The notes: generated from the sequence alone by a model not told the origin. Counted from the stretch's first letter, positions 17,014 to 26,407 are shown. The stretch: 64,000 nucleotides of DNA from Bacillus canaveralius (GCF_002860125.1 NZ_PGVA01000026.1:93666-157665); one strand, 5' to 3'. Numbers and translations: made by a program.

Positions 17014-18188
17014 ATATTGCCCTCCCTTCTGTTCAGAACCTTCACCCATTTTTGATTTTTGCTGCTTTCCAAAATGGCATCGGTAATACACATTGAAATA
17101 TGTCCGTCCTCAAAGGTTGCGAAATTGGTTTTATCGTTTGCAGGGTCTTTCCCATCACGAATGAAAGAATAAAAGTTTTTCATCATGTTTTTCAAGGCAT
17201 CCGGCCAGCCCTCGTTATGCCCTCCTGGATGATGGATGGATTCTTTTGCACCCTGCTCGAACAAAGCTACATCCGCAAGAAGGATTTCATTGGGCTTATC
17301 CCGATGTCCAATCCAAAGCTTTTCGGGTTCTTCCTGGTTCCAAAATGCCGCACTTTTGCTCCCTGCGATTTCGAAGCTCAGTCGGTTCTTGCGGCCTGCA
17401 CTGACCTGGGAAACGGTAAATACTCCCTTTGATCCATCATCGAAGCGTACCAGTACTGAAGCATAATCCTCTGTATTTATAGCCACTTCTTCATAGACCT
17501 CACCTTGTGAAGCGCTGGCTCCAAAAGTTGCCGTAGTTTCGCTGGGCTTTTTACGGAATGGTATAACAGTAGCCAGGTCGGCAAAAACCTCCACAATCCT
17601 TTTACCGGTCACATATTGGACAGTATCACACCAATGTGACCCAATATCCGCTATAGCCCGTGATTTCCCGCCTGCATCAGGAGCAAGACGCCAGTTGTAA
17701 TCGGTTTCATATAACAGCCAGTCTTGAAGGTAGCTTCCATAGACAAGATTAACCTTGCCTAAGTCTCCATTCGCGATCTTCTCGCGCAAATTTTGTACGC
17801 TGGCGAACTGCCGATAATTGAAATTCACACCGTGGACAACACCATGCTCTTTTGCGAGATTCAGCAATTCTGCAGATTCCCTGTTGTCCATTGCCAGCGG
17901 TTTTTCAGAAACAATGTGCTTGCCAGCCTTGATGATCTCTTTATTGATTTCAAAATGAAGATGGTTCGGAGTACAATTGTGTACAACCTGGATTTCGGGA
18001 TCCTCAAGCATTTCACAGTAATCCCTATATGCTTTCTGAATTCCAAGCTCACGGGCTTTTTTTTCAGAGGCTTCCTGGCTGCTGTCAGCCAGGCCTAACA
18101 CTTCGACAAAACCGAGTCTTCTAATTGCTTCAATATGAGTTGGCCCGATGAAGCCTGTGCCGATTACACCAACTTTTATTTTTTCCAC
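17010..18188 (-). CDS. Gfo/Idh/MocA family oxidoreductase, second copy
   Basis: About 392 residues. The Rossmann motif is VGVIGTGFIGPTH, the catalytic lysine is in SEKPLAMDN near residue 97, and ADIGSHWCDTVQYV carries the Asp/His pair. I choose the GTG at 18188 (VEKIKVGVIG) because GGAGGA lies 7 nt upstream. It is clearly a distant paralog of the protein at 8871-10055. In a levoglucosan-type scheme the second Gfo/Idh enzyme would reduce the 3-keto-sugar back to glucose, which fits two such enzymes in one cluster; this is inference. It overlaps the next gene by 4 bp. Confidence 0.85.
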   Translation of the reverse strand: MEKIKVGVIGTGFIGPTHIEAIRRLGFVEVLGLADSSQEASEKKARELGIQKAYRDYCEMLEDPEIQVVHNCTPNHLHFEINKEIIKAGKHIVSEKPLAMDNRESAELLNLAKEHGVVHGVNFNYRQFASVQNLREKIANGDLGKVNLVYGSYLQDWLLYETDYNWRLAPDAGGKSRAIADIGSHWCDTVQYVTGKRIVEVFADLATVIPFRKKPSETTATFGASASQGEVYEEVAINTEDYASVLVRFDDGSKGVFTVSQVSAGRKNRLSFEIAGSKSAAFWNQEEPEKLWIGHRDKPNEILLADVALFEQGAKESIHHPGGHNEGWPDALKNMMKNFYSFIRDGKDPANDKTNFATFEDGHISMCITDAILESSKNQKWVKVLNRREGNI

Positions 18189-18219
18189 AAAGCTTCCTCC
18201 AGTCACCGATGGTTTCTAT

Positions 18220-19197
18220 TTATCTCTTAATTGCTTTACGTCCAAGTGCAACCGCAAGAATGATGATGATCCCTCTGATGATCATTTGCTGGCTTACATC
18301 AAGGCCCATAATAATAAGGCCATTATTGATGACCCCAATCATTAGAGAACCGATTAGAGTCCCAATTACAGTTCCGACACCGCCCGCCAATGCTGTACCC
18401 CCGAGAATGACGGCAGCAATAACAGAAAGTTCGTCGCCTTCACCAAAGGAAAATCTTCCTGCGTTCATGCGGCCTGCATACAAAAGACCTGCAAGCCCGG
18501 CCATCAGGCCTGTTCCTACGAAAACGAGCAGCTTAATTCTCATTACCTTGACTCCCGAGAACCGTGCAGCGTTTTCATTACCACCCGTTGCAAGAACCTG
18601 CCGGCCAAATGACGTTTTCCTGAGCAACACATGGGCAATCACGGTAAATACAAGTGTCCAGATTAACAAAACAGGAATAGGACCGATGTCTCCTGAGCCA
18701 AAAATGAAGTTAAAGTTCGCATCAATAATCGGTACTGGAGCAGTATCAGTGATCCACATCGCCATCCCTTTTACAGCTCCCATCGTTCCCAAAGTAACAA
18801 GGAATGAAGGAATCGCTACTTTAGTGACCAGCAATCCATTTATTAAGCCTACCGCTAAGCCTGTGCCAACGCCTGCAACCAAGCCGCCGAAGATCCCGTA
18901 TCCCGCCTGGAGCGCCAGTGCCCCAGTTAAGGAGGATAAAGCTGCAACGGAACCTACGGACAAGTCAATTTCTCCTGTACTGATCACAAATGTCATCGCA
19001 AGAGCCATTAAGGAAATTGTGGCTGTCTGACGTACAATGTTTAACAAATTGCCGGATGTCAAAAATCCTTGGTCATAAAGACTTACTGAAAAGTAGATTA
19101 ATACACCAACGAAAGCGAGATAGACGATATAGTTCCGCCATTCGAATTTTTTTAATGAAAGTGCTGGACCTGTCTGACTAGAAACCTTGGATTGCAT
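18220..19197 (-). CDS. Sugar ABC importer permease (RbsC-type)
   Basis: 325-residue membrane protein of the BPD_transp_2 family, with about nine or ten hydrophobic segments. The conserved segment GEIDLSVGSVAALSSLTGA near 115-135 is the hallmark of ribose-class permeases. The later AARFSGVKVMRIKLLVFVGTG is the coupling loop. GAGGAGG lies 9 nt before the ATG, inside the end of the upstream ATPase gene, with a 20-bp overlap. It works with the ATPase and the lipoprotein encoded immediately upstream to import the pathway sugar. Confidence 0.9.
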   Translation of the reverse strand: MQSKVSSQTGPALSLKKFEWRNYIVYLAFVGVLIYFSVSLYDQGFLTSGNLLNIVRQTATISLMALAMTFVISTGEIDLSVGSVAALSSLTGALALQAGYGIFGGLVAGVGTGLAVGLINGLLVTKVAIPSFLVTLGTMGAVKGMAMWITDTAPVPIIDANFNFIFGSGDIGPIPVLLIWTLVFTVIAHVLLRKTSFGRQVLATGGNENAARFSGVKVMRIKLLVFVGTGLMAGLAGLLYAGRMNAGRFSFGEGDELSVIAAVILGGTALAGGVGTVIGTLIGSLMIGVINNGLIIMGLDVSQQMIIRGIIIILAVALGRKAIKR

Positions 19198-20677
19198 ATT
19201 CCAGTTCCTCCTCTGAATTGATTTCCGTGCGCTTCATCTCCTTTTTAATCTGACCCTCATGCATGACAAGCACCCGATCGCTCAATGCAAGAAGTTCAGG
19301 GAGTTCTGAAGAGACAACTAATATGGCTTTGCCGCTATCAGCCATTTCCCGAATAATATCGATTATTTCGGTTTTAGCTCCAATATCTACACCGATGGTA
19401 GGTTCATCGAGCAGCAAAACAGTCGGATCATGTGCAAGCCACTTGGCAAGTACAATTTTTTGCTGATTTCCGCCTGATAACAAATTGGATTGTTTAAAAA
19501 TATCATCCGTCTTAATATTTAACTTTTCGACAAACCGTTTGCTGATGTCATTAGCCCTGCGATTATCTACAAAAAGCCCTTTTTTAAGCTTTGAAAGAAT
19601 AGGCAGGATCATATTATCCTTGACACTATGCTGGAGAACTAAGCCTTGCATTCGCCTGTCCTCAGGTATTAAAGTAATCCCGGCAGCAATCGCATCCCCT
19701 GCATTTTTAATCGTGTGCTTTTTGCCTTCTACAAACACTTCACCGCTGTCTATCCTGTCAATACCGAACAGGCATCGCATTAATTCAGTCCTTCCGCTTC
19801 CCATCAAACCCGCGATCCCTACAATTTCTCCAGGCTGGATTTTAAGGTTTACATTCTGGACTTTTTCTCCCGCACTTAAATTTTTCACCTCGAAAACAGG
19901 GGGGCCGTCTGCAGAGTATGGGCGTTCTTGCCATTCAAATGCCTGGTCAAACTCTTTGCCGACAATGTGCTTGATCACACTATCCAGGTCTGTTTCACTG
20001 CACTTTTCAGTGGTAATATATTTGCCGTCCCGTAAAATTGTAATTCTGTCGCATATTTGAAAGATTTCATCCATCCTGTGAGAAATATAGATGATAGAAT
20101 AATCTTTTGCTTTCAATTCATTAATGATCGTGAACAGTACTTCTGTTTCGTTTTTCGTTAAGGATGAAGTAGGTTCATCCATTATTAATATTTTTGCATC
20201 CTGGGACAGCGCCTTGGCAATTTCAGTCATCTGCCAATAGCCTACTCCTAAATTCTGGACGATATCGGTTGGTTTGATGTTAACTCCTAATTCATTAAGC
20301 AATTCTTCTGTTCTTTTCTCGCTCTCTTTGTCATTGAGCAAGCCTAGTGAGTTTTTCTGTTCACGTGCTAGAAAGATGTTCTGTGCAACCGTAAGAGTCG
20401 GAATCAAACTAAACTCCTGAAAGATCATCGATATATTATTTACTTTCGCATCATCAAAACTATTTATACTAACCGGTTTTCCTTCGATTATAATTTCGCC
20501 TTGATCTGCAGAGTAGACCCCAGTAAGTATCTTCATTAAAGTTGATTTCCCTGCTCCATTCCCTCCCATCAAAGCATGTACTTCACCTTTTCTTAATGAG
20601 AAGTCAACCTTGTCGAGCACGGTGATGCCATTAAAAGCTTTACTAATATTTTTCATTTCCAGTATTGGTTGGTCCAA
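19178..20677 (-). CDS. Sugar ABC importer ATPase with two ABC domains (RbsA-type)
   Basis: 499 residues with two ABC cassettes. The first has Walker A GGNGAGKSTLMK near residue 37 and the signature-like region NLGVGYWQMTEIAKAL, with IMDEPTSSLT as Walker B. The second has GLMGSGRTELMR in place of a canonical Walker A, the signature LSGGNQQKIVLAKW, and LLLDEPTIGVD. The degenerate second Walker A is normal for carbohydrate ATPases of the RbsA/MglA class. The start is a TTG at 20677 with AAGGTG upstream. It overlaps the permease gene. Confidence 0.92.
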   Translation of the reverse strand: MDQPILEMKNISKAFNGITVLDKVDFSLRKGEVHALMGGNGAGKSTLMKILTGVYSADQGEIIIEGKPVSINSFDDAKVNNISMIFQEFSLIPTLTVAQNIFLAREQKNSLGLLNDKESEKRTEELLNELGVNIKPTDIVQNLGVGYWQMTEIAKALSQDAKILIMDEPTSSLTKNETEVLFTIINELKAKDYSIIYISHRMDEIFQICDRITILRDGKYITTEKCSETDLDSVIKHIVGKEFDQAFEWQERPYSADGPPVFEVKNLSAGEKVQNVNLKIQPGEIVGIAGLMGSGRTELMRCLFGIDRIDSGEVFVEGKKHTIKNAGDAIAAGITLIPEDRRMQGLVLQHSVKDNMILPILSKLKKGLFVDNRRANDISKRFVEKLNIKTDDIFKQSNLLSGGNQQKIVLAKWLAHDPTVLLLDEPTIGVDIGAKTEIIDIIREMADSGKAILVVSSELPELLALSDRVLVMHEGQIKKEMKRTEINSEEELEYAIQGF

Positions 20678-20753
20678 GGGAATTCACCTTCTTTGTCTAT
20701 AGAGGCTGCAAGCTTATGCTAGCCTCTATAAAATAGTTTGGGCTTAATTTAAA

Positions 20754-21932
20754 TTACTTCATTGCATCCTGAACCGTTGCAGGAGCGTCAATACCATAGA
20801 TTAATTTCCATGCATCCAATACATTGTCTTTTGTTACTCTAATCGCTGGTGAAGCTACGTATGCCGGTGCTTCTTTTCCAAGAAGTGCATAGCCTGATAG
20901 TATCGCTTGGGCAACTCCCTGATCATAAGGTAATTGTGCACCCAGACCTTGAACAATTCCATCTGAAGCAATGGATATTGCCACATTCGTACCTAAATCT
21001 ACAGTTGTAACTACCAGATCTTCTCTGCCTGCCGTCCGAGCCGCTGACATAACCCCTTCCGCCGGAACGTCCCAAGGAGCAAATATACCGTCAATGTCCG
21101 GATTTCTTGTTAGCATTGCAGAAGCAACTTCTTCACCTTTATTCGGATCGGTAATTCCGCCTTGAGCTACAATCTCAATATCAGGATATTTTTCCTTAAT
21201 CGTTGCTTCAAAAGCGTCTGAGCGGTTCTTCGTTACGAAAAAGTTCACATCATGGTAAACAATCCCGACTTTTCCTTTTTTACCGATCTTCTCAGCCATT
21301 ATGTCGGCAGCCAGGGCTCCATTCCCATAATTATCACCTGATACAATGCTGATATAGTCTTTGCCCGCTTCAAGACCTTCTGCAGCACCATCCATAAATA
21401 CTAATTTCACACCTTGCTCCACCGCTTTTTTATAAGCAGGTGCTGTTGAAACTGCGTCTACCGGAACGGAAATCATAATATCCGGCTGCTTTGCCAATAC
21501 CGTTTCTATATCGTTTACCTGTTTTTCCGCTTTGAACTGGGCATCTGTTACAGCAACGACTTCAATGCCCATTTTCTCGAATGTGTCTTCCATTGCCCCT
21601 ACTGCAGCATTCATATAATCAGTTCCTGAATAGTGCATTACGATGGCAGCTGTATATTCACCTTCAGCTATTTCTTTAAGCTCTTCTTCAGTTAACTGCA
21701 ATGATTTTGCAGAGACTGCTTGTTCACCGTTAGGGCCTTTATCAAGTACTTCTATATCTGGTATTTCCGGATTAATCGTTAAGGGACCATTTGTATCTGC
21801 TGAATAGTTTTCGTTTTTCTGTTGTTTTTCTTTTTCTGCTGAAGTTGATTCATTATTGCCGCATCCCAAAAGTGTCAAACTTACGAAAAGTAATATAAAG
21901 GCTGAAGATAACATGTTTTTTTTCAATTTCAT
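20754..21932 (-). CDS. Sugar ABC importer substrate-binding lipoprotein, copy 2
   Basis: 392-residue RbsB-type lipoprotein with lipobox SLTLLGC (Cys24) and a charged linker rich in Glu, Lys and Gln before the sugar-binding fold. It is the first gene of the sugar operon, directly ahead of the ATPase and permease genes, so it is the main receptor. AAAGGGG precedes the ATG at 21932. Two LacI-type operators lie about 100-140 bp upstream. It is a full-length paralog of the protein at 11740-12909 at the far end of the operon. Confidence 0.9.
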   Translation of the reverse strand: MKLKKNMLSSAFILLFVSLTLLGCGNNESTSAEKEKQQKNENYSADTNGPLTINPEIPDIEVLDKGPNGEQAVSAKSLQLTEEELKEIAEGEYTAAIVMHYSGTDYMNAAVGAMEDTFEKMGIEVVAVTDAQFKAEKQVNDIETVLAKQPDIMISVPVDAVSTAPAYKKAVEQGVKLVFMDGAAEGLEAGKDYISIVSGDNYGNGALAADIMAEKIGKKGKVGIVYHDVNFFVTKNRSDAFEATIKEKYPDIEIVAQGGITDPNKGEEVASAMLTRNPDIDGIFAPWDVPAEGVMSAARTAGREDLVVTTVDLGTNVAISIASDGIVQGLGAQLPYDQGVAQAILSGYALLGKEAPAYVASPAIRVTKDNVLDAWKLIYGIDAPATVQDAMK

Positions 21933-22030
21933 AACCCCTTTGTTTTTATTTCATACTATCTAATTTTTTAAATTGGACGCTTTGACGTGTGAACATCACC
22001 TCCCAGGTACCATACGACAGGTTGTAAATA

Positions 22031-22044
22031 TGTAATCGATTACA
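22031..22044. promoter_or_regulatory. LacI-type operator before the sugar operon
   Basis: TGTAATCGATTACA, a perfect 14-bp palindrome with the central CG usual for LacI-family sites. It also satisfies the cre consensus, so CcpA binding is possible. Confidence 0.75.
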
Positions 22045-22061
22045 ATTATTTAAGCATGTTT

Positions 22062-22075
22062 TGTAATCGTTTACA
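22062..22075. promoter_or_regulatory. Second LacI-type operator before the sugar operon
   Basis: TGTAATCGTTTACA, one base from the perfect palindrome 31 bp away. The three-turn spacing would place two repressor dimers on the same face of the helix. Confidence 0.7.
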
Positions 22076-22133
22076 TATTAGAGTGAAAAGAGTTGGAAGA
22101 AACCCGTCTCTTCATGTTTTCGATTCCAACATT

Positions 22134-23141
22134 TTAATTTGTGAATTTGTTTATTGTGCTTGATTCTCTAACAACTAGTTTGTCTGATAGTATAAATTGC
22201 TGTTTGTCTAACGAGTCATTGTTGATCAACTGTAACAGCAACTCCATTGCACACTTTCCAATCTCAAACGTTGGCTGTTTGATAGTAGTCAGTGCAGGTT
22301 CAAACACCGATGCAAATTTTATGTCATCAAAACCTACCACAGATATATCGTCAGGAGCTTTTAGACCTTTCGATTTCATTGCTTTAATCGCTCCCATAGC
22401 CATCTCATCGTTTCCGGCAAAAACAGCAGTTGGCAGATTTTCCAACGCCAGCAGCTTCGTCATTAGGTTATAGCCGCTCTCATAAGAGAAATCTCCTTCT
22501 TGCACTAGGCATGGTTCAATCAGAAGGTTATGTTGCATCATTGCCTGTTGGAAACCTTTTAATCTATCCCTTCCAACTACTACATTTAGCGGTCCTGAAA
22601 TATGGGCAATTCTCTTATGATGCAAACTTATTAAATGTTCAGTTGCCTTTCTAGCACTACTAATATTGTCAATTGACACAGTAGGAAGCTTAGAACCTTC
22701 AAAATACTCACACGCCAGTACAATTGGGTAGTCTTTTGCAATTTCCTCTAGCAATTGCTGGTTGCTTCTTGCTGTAAGAAGAATCATTCCGTCGGCTTTC
22801 CTCTGGCGCAGGATATCAAAATATCCATATTCTCTATCAATTATATTACCGGTATCACCAAGTAATACTTGATAGCTGTTTTCTCCGGCAATGGCCTCTA
22901 TCCCTCTTAAAACATTAGAGAAAAAAGTATTTGTAATGTCAGGTACTATTACCAGGATTGTCTTGGTTTCCATTCTCCTTAGTTGTCTAGCCAGTACATT
23001 TGGTTGATATTTCAACTTTTCTATTGCTTGCAATACTTTTTCTCTTGTCTCAATTTTTACAGTTTCGGAGTTACTTATTACCCTTGAAACTGTAGCAGTC
23101 GAAACATTTGCCAGTTTGGCCACATCTGCAATTCTTACCAT
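22134..23141 (-). CDS. LacI/GalR-family transcriptional repressor of the sugar cluster
   Basis: 335 residues. The N-terminal helix-turn-helix is IADVAKLANVSTATVSRVIS (residues 4-23), with the hinge helix near 45-60 (YQPNVLARQLR). The effector domain is of periplasmic-binding type, with ISGPLNVVVGRDRLKGF and AVFAGNDEMAMGAIKA. It is co-directional with and upstream of the sugar operon, and its own promoter region carries a copy of the same operator, so autorepression is likely. No strong ribosome site lies close to the ATG (AAAGGA is 13 nt away). The effector is probably the imported sugar or a keto derivative. Confidence 0.9.
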   Translation of the reverse strand: MVRIADVAKLANVSTATVSRVISNSETVKIETREKVLQAIEKLKYQPNVLARQLRRMETKTILVIVPDITNTFFSNVLRGIEAIAGENSYQVLLGDTGNIIDREYGYFDILRQRKADGMILLTARSNQQLLEEIAKDYPIVLACEYFEGSKLPTVSIDNISSARKATEHLISLHHKRIAHISGPLNVVVGRDRLKGFQQAMMQHNLLIEPCLVQEGDFSYESGYNLMTKLLALENLPTAVFAGNDEMAMGAIKAMKSKGLKAPDDISVVGFDDIKFASVFEPALTTIKQPTFEIGKCAMELLLQLINNDSLDKQQFILSDKLVVRESSTINKFTN

Positions 23142-23180
23142 TTGGATGTCAAAATCCTTTCTAGTTCATCTATTACGTAT

Positions 23181-23194
23181 TGTAATCGATTACA
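23181..23194. promoter_or_regulatory. LacI-type operator before the lacI-family gene
   Basis: TGTAATCGATTACA, identical to the site at 22031-22044. It lies 40 bp upstream of the regulator start. Confidence 0.75.
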
Positions 23195-23483
23195 TTTTGA
23201 AGTACAAGAATTTTTTTAAAAAATAAATAGTTTGGACACATGGCGTTGGATTTAACTAGTCACACGAGCCAAGTGCATCTTGCGGATATCCTAAGTAATC
23301 AGAAAATCTTCTCAACATGTTCTTATAAAAAATTCCTATATTTCGTCATTGTCGTTAACTAACGCACACTCTTATTACAGGTTGTTCGTATCAAGACAAC
23401 ACCTAAACAAAAATTAATACCATCCTGAGATGAAAGTAGAATCCACACCGCCATTTTCACCAAATCAATACAGATAACAAAGA
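23195..23483. other. Intergenic region between lacI-family gene and adhE
   Basis: About 290 bp without a recognisable gene. Apart from the operator at its left edge and the adhE terminator at its right edge, I see nothing specific in it. Confidence 0.5.
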
Positions 23484-23517
23484 AGCTGCGAAAAAAACAC
23501 ACTCATTTTTCGCAGCT
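23484..23517 (-). terminator. Hairpin terminator downstream of adhE
   Basis: AGCTGCGAAAAA (23484-23495) pairs exactly with TTTTTCGCAGCT (23506-23517). Only a short T-rich tail follows on the minus strand. Confidence 0.6.
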
Positions 23518-23559
23518 CCTTTGCAATTTCGGGACTTTTGGACAGCCCACTAATTCAAT

Positions 23560-26163
23560 TTATACTCCTCTAAACGCCTGGCGATATACTTCAGCCAACT
23601 CAGTGACGAGCGGGAGTTTCGGATTGGCGGTTGTACACTGGTCTTCAAAAGCCCGATCCGCAAGTTCGTCTACTTTTTGCTCGAAGACTTCCTTGCTGAC
23701 GCCGTTCGTTTCGATGCTCATCGGAATTTCAAGTTCCTTGGCCAGCTTGATAATCGCTTGAACAAGACTCTCGACACCTTCCTCTGTTGTCCGCGCCGGA
23801 AGTCCGAGCGTTTTGGCAATTTCAGCATACCGCTTATCGGCGATAAAATGCTCGTATTTCGGAAAGGCTGCGAACTTCTTCGGCTTAGCAGCATTATAGC
23901 GAATCACGTGCGGCAGTAATATCGCATTGGAGCGGCCGTGTGCGATTTGGAACTCGGCTCCAAGTTTATGGGCAAGGCTGTGATTGATGCCAAGGAATGC
24001 ATTGGCAAAGGCCATTCCCGCGATCGTTGATGCATTATGCATTTTTTCCCTGGCCCATTCATCGCTGCCGTTTCGATAGGCTGTGGGCAAATATTCAAAC
24101 ACAAGCTGGATGGCTTTCATGGCAAGTCCGTCTGTATAGTCATTCGCCATATTCGACACATATGCTTCAATCGCATGTGTTAACACGTCCATACCAGTGT
24201 CCGCCGTAATATGCTTTGGAACGGTCATGACGAATTGCGGATCAATAATCGCAACATCTGGTGTAAGCTCATAATCAGCAAGCGGATATTTAATATTATT
24301 TTCTTTATCGGTGATCACCGAGAATGATGTAACCTCCGAACCTGTACCTGATGTTGTCGGAATCGCAACAAACTGGGCTTTCCCGCCAAGGTTCGGATAT
24401 TTATAGATTCGTTTCCGTATATCCATAAACTTCTGTTTTAAGCCGCCAAAATCTGTTTCCGGATGCTCGTAAAACAGCCACATCCCTTTCGCCGCATCCA
24501 TCGCAGAACCGCCGCCCAAAGCAATAATGACATCAGGCTCAAAGCTGTTCATCAATTCTGCACCTTTCATCACGGTCTCGATTGAAGGATCAGGCTCAAC
24601 ATCCGAGAATATTTCACAATGGACATAATCCGGACGCTTTCTTAAATAGTAGAGAACTTTATCAACATACCCAAGCTTAACCATTCCAGGATCTGTAACA
24701 ATAAGCGCTCTTGAGATTTTCGGCATTTTCGCTAAATACTGGGTTGAATTCTTTTCAAAGTAAATCTTCGGCGGAATTTTAAACCACTGCATATTGACAT
24801 TCCTTTTCGCCATTTTTTTAACATTAATCAAGTGGATGGAACCTACATTTGTGGATACAGAGTTCCCGCCAAATGTTCCGCAGCCAAGTGTCAAAGACGG
24901 CATATAAGCGTTATAAATGTCGCCAATCGCACCCTGTGATGATGGGGCATTGACAATGATCCGGCCCGCCTTCATTCGGTGACCAAACTCGCTTATGACC
25001 GCATCATCGTTTGAGTGAATGACGGCCGAATGGCCAAGTCCGCCAAATTCGAGCATTTCTTCAGAACGGGTTAAGCCTTCTTCTGTGCTGTTCGCTTTAT
25101 AACAGGCAAGAACGGGACTTAATTTTTCTCTTGAAAGCGGATATTGCGGGCCGACACCCTTTAACTCGGCAATAAGAATTTTCGTGTCGACAGGTACGTG
25201 GACGCCTGCCAATTTGGCAATGTCATAGGCAGGCTTGCCAACGATATCAGGGTTGACTGCACAAGTATTTTCACTGATTACCAGCTTTTCAACTTTTTGT
25301 TTTTCTTCATTGTTTAAGAAGTAACAATCATGACTAATCATTACTGTTTTCACAGCATCATAGATTTGTTTGTCAATGATGACAGCTTGCTCTGAAGCGC
25401 AAATCATGCCGTTATCAAATGTCTTCGAAAGAATGAGGTCATTGACCGATCTTTTCACATTGGCCGTTTTTTCAATATAGCATGGTACGTTACCAGGCCC
25501 GACGCCTAAGGCGGGTTTACCGGAACTGTAGGCTGATTTCACCATACCCGATCCGCCTGTTGCAAGAATAAGTGAAACACCCGCATGGTTCATTAATTGC
25601 CTTGTCGCTTCAACCGAAGGCGCTTCGATCCACTGTACACAGTTTTCAGGAGCACCTGCTTTTACCGCGGCATCGCGGACGACCCTCGCTGCTTCACTGC
25701 TGCTTTTTTGTGCGGATGGATGAAATGCAAAGATTATCGGGTTCCGCGTTTTTATAGAAATAATCGCTTTGAACATCGTCGTTGATGTCGGGTTTGTTAC
25801 TGGCGTAACACCGGCGATGACACCAACAGGTTCGGCAATTTCCACTACTCCTTCATGTTCATTTTCATGGATGATTCCGACCGTTTTATTGTACTTAATA
25901 TTATGGTAAACATATTCTGTCGCAAAAATATTTTTGATGATTTTATCTTCATAGACGCCCCGCTTCGTTTCTTCCACGGCAAGCTTGGCAAGCGGCATAT
26001 GCTGATCAAGCCCGGCAAGTGCCATCTCTTTAACAATCGAATCGATTTGTTCCTGGTCAAACGCCTTAAATTCCTTCAATGCAGTTTGCGCTTTCTTAAC
26101 TAAACCATCAACCATTAGAGCGGCGGCTTGCTTATCAGTTAAAACTTTTTCATCTAAAGCCAT
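23560..26163 (-). CDS. adhE: Bifunctional acetaldehyde-CoA/alcohol dehydrogenase
   Basis: About 867 residues, full length for AdhE. The N-terminal CoA-acylating aldehyde dehydrogenase domain carries the active Cys in NGMICASEQAVI near residue 245. The C-terminal iron-dependent alcohol dehydrogenase has GGGSAMDAAK, TTSGTGSEVTSFSVI, MDVLTHAIEAYVS and the metal His cluster INHSLAHKLGAEFQIAHGRSNA. It converts acetyl-CoA to ethanol with two NADH in fermentation. AAGGAGG lies before two adjacent ATGs; the second, at 26163 (MALDEK), has the better spacing. A Rex/Fnr-like palindrome 22 bp upstream and a cre site indicate redox and carbon control. It seems unrelated to its neighbours. Confidence 0.95.
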   Translation of the reverse strand: MALDEKVLTDKQAAALMVDGLVKKAQTALKEFKAFDQEQIDSIVKEMALAGLDQHMPLAKLAVEETKRGVYEDKIIKNIFATEYVYHNIKYNKTVGIIHENEHEGVVEIAEPVGVIAGVTPVTNPTSTTMFKAIISIKTRNPIIFAFHPSAQKSSSEAARVVRDAAVKAGAPENCVQWIEAPSVEATRQLMNHAGVSLILATGGSGMVKSAYSSGKPALGVGPGNVPCYIEKTANVKRSVNDLILSKTFDNGMICASEQAVIIDKQIYDAVKTVMISHDCYFLNNEEKQKVEKLVISENTCAVNPDIVGKPAYDIAKLAGVHVPVDTKILIAELKGVGPQYPLSREKLSPVLACYKANSTEEGLTRSEEMLEFGGLGHSAVIHSNDDAVISEFGHRMKAGRIIVNAPSSQGAIGDIYNAYMPSLTLGCGTFGGNSVSTNVGSIHLINVKKMAKRNVNMQWFKIPPKIYFEKNSTQYLAKMPKISRALIVTDPGMVKLGYVDKVLYYLRKRPDYVHCEIFSDVEPDPSIETVMKGAELMNSFEPDVIIALGGGSAMDAAKGMWLFYEHPETDFGGLKQKFMDIRKRIYKYPNLGGKAQFVAIPTTSGTGSEVTSFSVITDKENNIKYPLADYELTPDVAIIDPQFVMTVPKHITADTGMDVLTHAIEAYVSNMANDYTDGLAMKAIQLVFEYLPTAYRNGSDEWAREKMHNASTIAGMAFANAFLGINHSLAHKLGAEFQIAHGRSNAILLPHVIRYNAAKPKKFAAFPKYEHFIADKRYAEIAKTLGLPARTTEEGVESLVQAIIKLAKELEIPMSIETNGVSKEVFEQKVDELADRAFEDQCTTANPKLPLVTELAEVYRQAFRGV

Positions 26164-26187
26164 CATAAAAACCTCCTTAATTTTAGT

Positions 26188-26205
26188 TTGTGAAATATTT
26201 CACAA
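26188..26205. promoter_or_regulatory. Rex (or Fnr) operator upstream of adhE
   Basis: TTGTGAAATATTTCACAA, a perfect 18-bp palindrome. It fits the Rex consensus TTGTGAAW4TTCACAA and also the Fnr pattern TGTGA-N6-TCACA. A looser pair of half sites (TTGTGAA at 26284, TTCACAA at 26306) lies further upstream. Confidence 0.8.
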
Positions 26206-26327
26206 GTTCTACTAAAAAAAATAATGATTCCTGTTATTACACTTTTATTATAATTGATTGGTTGGAAAATGTGTTTGTCTTTTTTGTGAAATGTTGAGCA
26301 TGATATTCACAATATAATTCTTTTTTA

Positions 26328-26341
26328 TGAAATCGCTATCA
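26328..26341. promoter_or_regulatory. cre-like CcpA site upstream of adhE
   Basis: TGAAATCGCTATCA fits TGWNANCGNTNWCA at all positions, about 165 bp before the adhE start. Confidence 0.5.
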
Positions 26342-26407
26342 ATACCTTTATTTTTAATACTTATTAATGAATATATATGTATATATATTCAGAGATATGC
26401 AGAATTA

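Noticed and set aside
23201..23480. Hidden small gene between the LacI-family gene and adhE
   Set aside because: No open reading with a ribosome site was found on either strand.
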